Notes under the pieces: model-generated
The model's input: only the letters and a program-made list of their open reading frames with translations
Databases searched by the model: none
Told to the model about the DNA's origin: nothing
Part shown: positions 58,421-64,000 of the stretch, piece after piece
How positions within the stretch are numbered: the first letter of the stretch is position 1
Layout of the letters: each line of letters opens with the position of its first letter
Translations under genes and position numbers: made by a program
Assembly: GCF_023016085.1 (NCBI RefSeq)
Contig: NZ_JALKBF010000001.1
Coordinates: forward strand, 1,922,001 to 1,986,000
Source of the DNA: Aliiroseovarius sp. F47248L
GTDB lineage: Bacteria; Pseudomonadota; Alphaproteobacteria; Rhodobacterales; Rhodobacteraceae
Reading direction: 5' to 3'
Length of the DNA: 64,000 bases

Positions 58421-58669
58421 CGCGCATAGGACATCTAATGCTGTGCTATACGCGCCGTGTGCCGCTATTGTTCGCATAGGGGCAACAGTGGGGCAACAAT
58501 AAACAACCCTAGATTGATCGCCCCGACCAATTTTTTGCTAAGGCTTGCATCCGCTTTTGATCGGTGACAGCTTGACGTGCCAAGGTTTTGCGACACATTT
58601 ACAGATTGTTTCGCGTTCTCTTGTGCAATTTAGGGTTGTGTTTCTCTTCGGTGTAACCAAAATTTAACC

Positions 58670-59281
58670 ATGAGCCGGAATCAAGCGATCGACTCGCTGC
58701 TGAATGAATTGGGACCTATGGCCTCGGCGGGATATTTCGTCGGGCTGCACATTCGTTTTGCCGCCCCCCTCTTGACCTTCCAAACATACCCACAAACCTG
58801 GTCCGATCATTACACACGCAATGCCTATGCGCTGCGTGACCCAATGATCGCCTGGGGCATATCGCGCACTGGTGCCACACGCTGGAGCGATATTGACCTG
58901 CCCGATCCGTTCGGCATCTTGAAAGATGCCGCACGTCATGGGCTGGTCTATGGCGTCTGCGTGTCCTGTGGCGAAATCTCGTCACGGACAGTTGCAGGTT
59001 TGGCCCGGGCTGACCGGGAATTCACCGATGAAGAGATTGCCGCGATCAGCGGTGTCGTGCTTCGGCTTCACCATGTTTCACAACCCCCCGATACGCTGAC
59101 AAAAGCCGAGATCGAGGCACTTCAGGTGCTAGCATCCGGCGAACGTTATGCGGCCGGTGCGGTTGTGCTGGGTATCTCGGAAAGTGCGTTGAAAGCGCGA
59201 CTGTCCTCTGCCCGTAAGAAGTTATTTGCACGCACCTCGGCCGAGGCCATCCAAAGAGCTAAGGACTACCGTCTAATCTAG
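58670..59281 (+). CDS. luxR: LuxR-type quorum-sensing regulator
   Basis: 203 residues, short for the family. The autoinducer domain (about 1-135) shows the conserved spacing of aromatic and Asp residues: QTWSDHYTRNAYALRDPMIA and TRWSDIDLPDPFGILKDA. A C-terminal helix-turn-helix follows (LTKAEIEALQVLASGERYAA, LGISESALKARLSSARKKLF). The helix-turn-helix is less canonical than usual (GERYAAGAVVLG in place of the common GKSxxEIAxxLG). It is directly followed by a luxI gene, its likely source of ligand. Confidence 0.88.
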   Translation: MSRNQAIDSLLNELGPMASAGYFVGLHIRFAAPLLTFQTYPQTWSDHYTRNAYALRDPMIAWGISRTGATRWSDIDLPDPFGILKDAARHGLVYGVCVSCGEISSRTVAGLARADREFTDEEIAAISGVVLRLHHVSQPPDTLTKAEIEALQVLASGERYAAGAVVLGISESALKARLSSARKKLFARTSAEAIQRAKDYRLI

Positions 59282-59338
59282 ACCCGGCTGTCGCCTGAGC
59301 GTGCTTCCCGTTTTTTTGCAACCAAACTGGAGGATGTC

Positions 59339-59926
59339 ATGCAGACGACCACACTTTCTTTCGCCAATCTACACAACCATGGCGAGTTATTTGCCAATCT
59401 ACTTCGCGCTAGACGGCAAAGTTTTATCATTCAGAACCGCTGGGACCTTCCCGAGGCTCTGGGAATGGAGTTTGACCAGTACGACACACCGGCCAGCCGC
59501 TGGGTGGCAGTCCATGAATTTGGCCGTGTTCTGGCAGGCATACGACTGACGCCAACCACGGCGCGGTGCGGTATCTACACCTATATGATCCGAGATGCGC
59601 AGTTGGGGCTGCTCGAATCCATCCCTTCGGATCTGCTGTTTGAAGAAGCGCCTGTCGCCGAAAACATCTGGGAAAGCAGCCGCGTTTTCGTAGCACATGA
59701 TACGCCGCAACGGGTGCGCCGGCTTGTCCACGGGCATCTGATTTCCGAGATGACGAAATCGGCCCGTGACCTGGGGGCAACCCGTGTTCTGGGGCTGATC
59801 CCGGCCAACTGGCCCCGTTGGGCCAAGCGGTTGGGGTTGGACACCAGCGCAGCCGGCCGGGTGATGGAAATCGACGGAATTGACAATCAGGTCGTGTCTA
59901 TCGACCTGTCTGGCAAGCTGCACTGA
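59339..59926 (+). CDS. luxI: Acyl-homoserine-lactone synthase (LuxI family)
   Basis: 195 residues with a GGAGG ribosome-binding site. Family residues are present: Arg and Phe in LLRARRQSFIIQNRW, Trp, Glu and two Asp in EALGMEFDQYDTPASRWVAV, Arg in GRVLAGIRLTPTT, and the ENIWESSRVFV block. These fit the conserved residues that bind SAM and acyl-ACP. The product chain length cannot be predicted. The 57-base gap to luxR contains no obvious palindromic lux box. Confidence 0.9.
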   Translation: MQTTTLSFANLHNHGELFANLLRARRQSFIIQNRWDLPEALGMEFDQYDTPASRWVAVHEFGRVLAGIRLTPTTARCGIYTYMIRDAQLGLLESIPSDLLFEEAPVAENIWESSRVFVAHDTPQRVRRLVHGHLISEMTKSARDLGATRVLGLIPANWPRWAKRLGLDTSAAGRVMEIDGIDNQVVSIDLSGKLH

Positions 59927-60162
59927 CCGAGCACCCCCCCCCGCAGCCACGCAAACAAAATCGGTGAATAGGGCGCGACAACCGCGCCCTGTTCACCATA
60001 TCGGCAAGGATCGACCGACCAATCAGGTCGTTTGGCAATACCTCGCCACCGAGGCGCGACACGCGGCCTCACCCTCTTCCATCCCGCCCTTCTGCACCTA
60101 AATGTGATCCAGAGGCACCTAAGCCTCGTATTAGGGCCATATCAAACGAGAGGATGGAACAT

Positions 60163-60747
60163 ATGTTGAAGACGTTTTCTTATACAACCGCAGTCATTGC
60201 GCTGTCTGCCTCGACTGCACTTGCTGGTAGCATGGCAGATCCCACGCCAGAGCCGACAATCGCCTATACTCCCGCTCCCGCCGCAACACCTGATTGGACC
60301 GGTGCATATATCGGTGCTCAAATCGGGTATGCCGATGTTGGCACCACTGCCGCTGGAATTGAAGGCGACGGCGTCATTGGCGGTTTGACGGCTGGTTACG
60401 ATTTTGACATGGGCAACTGGGTTGCCGGTGTTGGAATTGACTATGACTGGGCCGATGTGGATCTTGCTGGAGCTGCCACGCTCGAAAACGTGCTACGCGT
60501 TAAAGCGCGTGGTGGTTACAAGATGGGCAACGGTCTGGTTTACGCGACCGCCGGGTATGCCAACGCCTATACCGACACGTTGGGCGACAGCGACGGCTAT
60601 TTCGTTGGCGCGGGCTATGAACATCGTGTCACCAGTTCGTTCAATCTGGGCGCAGAAGTCCTGTATCACGAATTCGCTGACTTTAACGGCAGCGGCATCG
60701 ACGTTGATGCGACCACGGTTCAGTTGCGCGGCACATTCCGCTTCTAA
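60163..60747 (+). CDS. Small outer-membrane beta-barrel protein (opacity/OmpA-like porin family)
   Basis: 194 residues from the ATG at 60163, nine bases after GAGAGG; an ATG at 60154 overlaps that site. A signal peptide (TTAVIALSASTALAGSM) precedes a Pro/Thr-rich linker and then alternating strands of an eight-stranded barrel: TGAYIGAQIGYADVG, GGLTAGYDFDMGNWVAGVG, ARGGYKMGNGLVYATAGYA, FVGAGYEHRVTSSFNLGAEV, ending in TTVQLRGTFRF with the terminal Phe used for outer-membrane insertion. Role unknown. A strong terminator follows. Confidence 0.85.
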   Translation: MLKTFSYTTAVIALSASTALAGSMADPTPEPTIAYTPAPAATPDWTGAYIGAQIGYADVGTTAAGIEGDGVIGGLTAGYDFDMGNWVAGVGIDYDWADVDLAGAATLENVLRVKARGGYKMGNGLVYATAGYANAYTDTLGDSDGYFVGAGYEHRVTSSFNLGAEVLYHEFADFNGSGIDVDATTVQLRGTFRF

Positions 60748-60770
60748 ACAAGTGCACCTCTGACAAAACA

Positions 60771-60799
60771 ATGGCGCGCCACACCGGCGCGCCATTTTT
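60771..60799 (+). terminator. Intrinsic terminator after the beta-barrel gene
   Basis: ATGGCGCGCC / GGCGCGCCAT form a 10-bp stem with a 5-base loop, followed by a run of five T. The convergent acyl-CoA synthetase gene ends about 50 bases further, so it may also limit read-through from the other side. Confidence 0.8.
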
Positions 60800-60849
60800 A
60801 ATTTCAACTTATGACATCTGCATTGGCTGAGGTCTCGTGAAAGGTAGGC

Positions 60850-62742
60850 TCAGTCCATCCATTCGAACGGACGGGTAAATTCACCCAGACACTGCGCCAC
60901 GGCCTCGTGATCCACGTCCCCCGTTGCGCGCAGTCGTGCGACCAACCCGCGTTTCTTGTCGTCGATTACTTCAACAACGTGAGCCGCATGTCCTGCATCT
61001 TCCAGCGCCTTGTCATAAACGCGGGTTATCGCAGATTTGCGCAGGTCAGGCTTAAAGACTTTACCAACTGCGGTCTTGGGCAACTCGTCCAAGATCTCGA
61101 TATGCTTGGGCAGCGCGGCTTTCTCATGGATGTGCTTCTTAGCATAGGCCATCAACTCGTCCGTAGTGGCTGTCGCACCGCCAACCAGCTCCACATAGGC
61201 ACACGGCAATTCACCAGAATAACTGTCAGGCTGACCGATGGCACCCACAAAGGCGACCGCATCGTGACCGGCCAGAACCTCTTCAATCTCGGCGGGGTCG
61301 ATATTATGACCACCCCGGATGATCAGATCCTTGGCACGACCTGTGATCCATAGATAACCGTCTTCATCCAGTCGCCCCAGATCGCCCGTACGCAAATAGG
61401 TACCTTGAGCGAAGAGGCCCGTGTTCTTAGCCTCTTCCGTATAGGTGTTGCCGGCAAATACACCGGGGTTGGACAGGCAGATCTCGCCAACCTCGTCCAC
61501 CTCATGCTCCTTCAGGACATTGCCGCTTTCATCACAAGACAGAATTTTTACGTCGGTGTAGGGAAACGGCACCCCGACTGACCCGACTTTCTTGTCACCC
61601 GTCGGCGGGTTGCAGGACACTAGGCAGGTGGCTTCCGTCAACCCATAGCCCTCGACGATTGTGACGCCGGTGGCAGAAACGAACCGATTGTAAAGCTCGA
61701 TCGGCAGCGGGGCAGAGCCAGAAAACGCGGTCTTCAGCGAAGAAACATCTGCATCCACAGGGCGTTGCATCAAGGCCGATATTGCCGTTGGCACAGTGAT
61801 CATAAAGCTGACTTTGTAGCGCTCGATCAGTTTCCAGAAGTTGTCGAACACACCTTCCCCACGATAGCCTGCAGGTGTTGGGTGAACGAAGTGGCTACCA
61901 GCCATCAGGACCGACATCCAGATCACATGCACGGCAAAAACGTGGAACAGTGGCAGGGGGCAAATGATTACATCGTTTTCATCGAACAGAAGGCTCGACC
62001 CAAGCCAGCCATTATAGACCATGCCGGAATACTTGTGTTGCGCCACCTTGGGCGTGCCCGTGGTTCCGCCTGTGTGGAAATAGGCCGCCACGCGATCTTC
62101 AGGCGTGTCGGTGAAATCAAGTGTTTTATTTTGGCGTGACATCTCGGTCACAAAATCCAACACACGGGCCTTATGCGCCACCGGGTTCTTGGGGCGCAGC
62201 AGCGGTACCAACCAGCTTTTCGGTGGGCTGAGATAACGGTTCAGGTCGATCTCAAGCACGGTGTGAATATCGGGGGCCATCGCCACCGACTTGGCCGCCA
62301 GTTGCGCAACTTCGGATTTCGGGAAAGATCTTAGCGTGACCAACACTTTGGCCCCGGTTTCACGCAGGATACCAGACACTTGCTCGGCATCCAGAAGCGG
62401 GTTGATTGGGTTGACGATACCCGCGATGCCACCCCCCATCAGGGTGTAAATCGTCTCATTACAGTTGGGCAAAAGGAAGGCGACGACATCCTTTTCGCCT
62501 ATTCCTAGCGACCGAAACAGGTTTGCCGCCTGACAGGACCGATCAAGCATATGCTGCCATGTGACGGTTTCCTTGGCGTCCGTTGGTCCCGATGTCAGTT
62601 GATACGATGCCGCAGGCCGATCCGGGAAGTTCTTCGCCGTCCTTTCCAACATTTGATATAGCGTAACAGGCTTGTCGCGCGCATCCCAACTCATCTCGGC
62701 TTCGACCGCATTACGATCTTTCATCGAGCCAAAATCATACAT
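60850..62742 (-). CDS. Acyl-CoA synthetase (AMP-binding), 630 residues
   Basis: 630 residues. The P-loop is AAYFHTGGTTGTPKVAQHKY, followed by VEGYGLTEATCLVSCNPP, the hinge YLRTGDLGRLDEDGYLWITG with RAKDLIIRGGHNIDP, and the catalytic Lys in LPKTAVGKVFKPDL. It belongs to the acyl/benzoate-CoA ligase superfamily and is longer than AlkK-type ligases because of an N-terminal segment (MYDFGSMKDRNAVEAEMSWD) and a C-terminal extension of about 60 residues. The carboxylate substrate is not predictable. It stands alone. Confidence 0.85.
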   Translation of the reverse strand: MYDFGSMKDRNAVEAEMSWDARDKPVTLYQMLERTAKNFPDRPAASYQLTSGPTDAKETVTWQHMLDRSCQAANLFRSLGIGEKDVVAFLLPNCNETIYTLMGGGIAGIVNPINPLLDAEQVSGILRETGAKVLVTLRSFPKSEVAQLAAKSVAMAPDIHTVLEIDLNRYLSPPKSWLVPLLRPKNPVAHKARVLDFVTEMSRQNKTLDFTDTPEDRVAAYFHTGGTTGTPKVAQHKYSGMVYNGWLGSSLLFDENDVIICPLPLFHVFAVHVIWMSVLMAGSHFVHPTPAGYRGEGVFDNFWKLIERYKVSFMITVPTAISALMQRPVDADVSSLKTAFSGSAPLPIELYNRFVSATGVTIVEGYGLTEATCLVSCNPPTGDKKVGSVGVPFPYTDVKILSCDESGNVLKEHEVDEVGEICLSNPGVFAGNTYTEEAKNTGLFAQGTYLRTGDLGRLDEDGYLWITGRAKDLIIRGGHNIDPAEIEEVLAGHDAVAFVGAIGQPDSYSGELPCAYVELVGGATATTDELMAYAKKHIHEKAALPKHIEILDELPKTAVGKVFKPDLRKSAITRVYDKALEDAGHAAHVVEVIDDKKRGLVARLRATGDVDHEAVAQCLGEFTRPFEWMD

Positions 62743-62876
62743 TCTTATTCCTCCCCTGCACCCGTAACAACGGGCGGTCGTTTGATCACAAGAATGCGGT
62801 CAAAACACATGCCCCGCAAGTGTGACGTGACGTGGCGACTTTGGGTGACGCAAGGAGAGGTTTGCCGGTGAATGAT

Positions 62877-64000
62877 TCAGGCCATGCCTTCGGTAAACTG
62901 CAAACGCGCGAGACGGGCATAAAGGCCATCCTGAGCCACCAGCTCGTCATGTGTGCCTTGGGCCACGATGCGGCCTTCGTCAAAGACGACAATGCGATCA
63001 GCCTTTTTCACTGTTGCTAACCGGTGGGCTACAATCAAAGTCGTGCGCCCTTGGGCCAGTTCGTCCACCGCCTGTTGAACCAAACGTTCGCTTTCGGCAT
63101 CAAGTGCCGATGTGGCCTCGTCCAGCAATAGGATCGGTGCATCGCGCAGTATCGCGCGAGCTATGGCAATGCGCTGCTTTTGCCCACCCGACAACATCAC
63201 GCCGCGTTCGCCTACATAGGTGTCGTAACCTTCGGGCAGACGCTCCAGAAACTCATGGGCGGCCGCGGCGCGGGCAGCGGCTTCGACCTCGGTATCCGTC
63301 GCATCGGGACGACCAAACCGGATGTTCTCACGCGCAGAGGCTGCGAAGATCACCGCGTCCTGCGGCACCAGCGCCACGTATTTGCGGAACTCATCCCGGC
63401 GCATTTGGCGCAGATCGACACCATCCAGCTTCACCGCGCCGCTTTCCGGGTCATAAAACCGCTGAATCAGTTGTATGATCGTCGATTTACCTGCCCCGGA
63501 CGGGCCGACCAGCGCGACCGTTTCACCCGGTGCCACGTTCAGCGAAATGCCCTCCAACGCAGCCTGATTGGGGCGTGCGGGATAATGGAAGGTGACATCT
63601 TCGAATGCAATCTCGCCTTTCGGACGCTCGGTAATGGCAATCGGGTTCGTGGGATCTTTCACCGCGTCTTCGGCATTCAGAAGTTCGACCAGACGCTCGG
63701 TGGCGCCTGCGGCGCGTTGCAATTCGCTCCAGATCTCGGACAGCGCACCGACAGCACCGGCAACCATCACCGAATAGATCACGAACTGAACCAGCGCCCC
63801 GATCGAGATATTGCCCGCCGTCACGTCGCGCATCCCGATCCAAAGCACGCCCACAACGCCTGAGAAAATGAGCGATATCACGATCACTGTCATCACGGCA
63901 CGGGTGCCAATCCGGCGTTTGGCCGAAATGAAACTTTCCTCGGTCAGCCCGGAAAACTCGCCACGGCTCAGGTCTTCGTGGGTGAAGGCTTGCACGGTCT
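62877..64000 (-). CDS. ABC transporter, permease/ATPase fusion (MsbA/LmrA-like exporter), 5' part cut by window edge
   Basis: The visible 374 codons cover the end of the membrane domain ([40 protein letters not shown]) and a complete ATPase domain: Walker [10 protein letters not shown], signature [15 protein letters not shown], Walker [13 protein letters not shown] and H-loop LIVAHRL. The frame runs on past 64000, so the true start is outside. Family members export lipids, drugs or glycans as homodimers. Substrate unknown. Confidence 0.88.
   Translation of the reverse strand, partial: TVQAFTHEDLSRGEFSGLTEESFISAKRRIGTRAVMTVIVISLIFSGVVGVLWIGMRDVTAGNISIGALVQFVIYSVMVAGAVGALSEIWSELQRAAGATERLVELLNAEDAVKDPTNPIAITERPKGEIAFEDVTFHYPARPNQAALEGISLNVAPGETVALVGPSGAGKSTIIQLIQRFYDPESGAVKLDGVDLRQMRRDEFRKYVALVPQDAVIFAASARENIRFGRPDATDTEVEAAARAAAAHEFLERLPEGYDTYVGERGVMLSGGQKQRIAIARAILRDAPILLLDEATSALDAESERLVQQAVDELAQGRTTLIVAHRLATVKKADRIVVFDEGRIVAQGTHDELVAQDGLYARLARLQFTEGMA

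Noticed and set aside
59282..59338. lux box between luxR and luxI
   Set aside because: No convincing inverted repeat was found in the 57-base gap.

Overview
The window looks like chromosome from a marine alphaproteobacterium of the Rhodobacterales (Roseobacter group). The reasons are the GC-rich coding style, the order murA - DUF2948 - hisD - UPF0262 - protein phosphatase - infA - maf - RNase E/G-like - yacG, the abundance of TRAP and ABC uptake genes, a luxR-luxI pair, and typical alphaproteobacterial tRNAs. This assignment rests on remembered family features and gene order; no search was possible.

Positions 1-16.3 kb form a nutrient block. A dipeptide-type ABC transporter operon ends in an Xaa-Pro aminopeptidase (cut by the left edge) and is preceded by an XRE-cupin regulator. 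Next comes a hydroxyproline catabolic cluster: alpha-ketoglutarate-semialdehyde dehydrogenase, GntR/FCD regulator, pyrroline-2-carboxylate reductase, trans-3-hydroxyproline dehydratase, a DctPQM TRAP transporter and a DapA-like deaminase. A shared GGATA/TATCC motif near three of its promoters probably marks the GntR regulon. Together the two blocks could take up and degrade proline- and hydroxyproline-rich (collagen-like) peptides. A tRNA-Ser and a decayed IS3-type remnant follow.

Positions 17.6-33 kb hold a CPA2 cation/proton antiporter, a Crp/Fnr regulator and an operon for alcohol -> aldehyde -> acid -> acyl-CoA conversion (GMC dehydrogenase, acyl-CoA ligase, aldehyde dehydrogenase, TetR regulator). 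After these come two pseudogenes in a decaying region: a secreted propeller-like protein with three in-frame stops, and a tyrosine recombinase that has lost catalytic residues. Then come housekeeping genes (5-formyl-THF cyclo-ligase, nitronate monooxygenase, DUF488) and a globin with a SAP-like tail.

Positions 33.5-49.3 kb are the most unusual part. A coiled-coil exported protein sits behind a G10 tract and is followed by an orphan TAXI binding protein. A divergent pair of operons comes next. The leftward one encodes a CsgD/VpsT-like LuxR regulator, a small HEPN-like protein and an ExeA-type ATPase with TPR-like and FN3-like parts. The rightward one encodes an 883-residue Gly/Asp/Ala low-complexity protein, a 678-residue protein with an undescribed internal repeat, and a type I secretion ATPase and membrane-fusion protein. 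I read this as a regulated export system for surface or matrix proteins.

Positions 49.4-56.2 kb are core genes with tRNA-Phe and tRNA-Thr. Positions 56.4-64 kb hold an FkbM methyltransferase - GT61 glycosyltransferase fusion, a luxR-luxI quorum-sensing pair, a small outer-membrane beta-barrel, an acyl-CoA synthetase, and an MsbA-like ABC exporter cut by the right edge.
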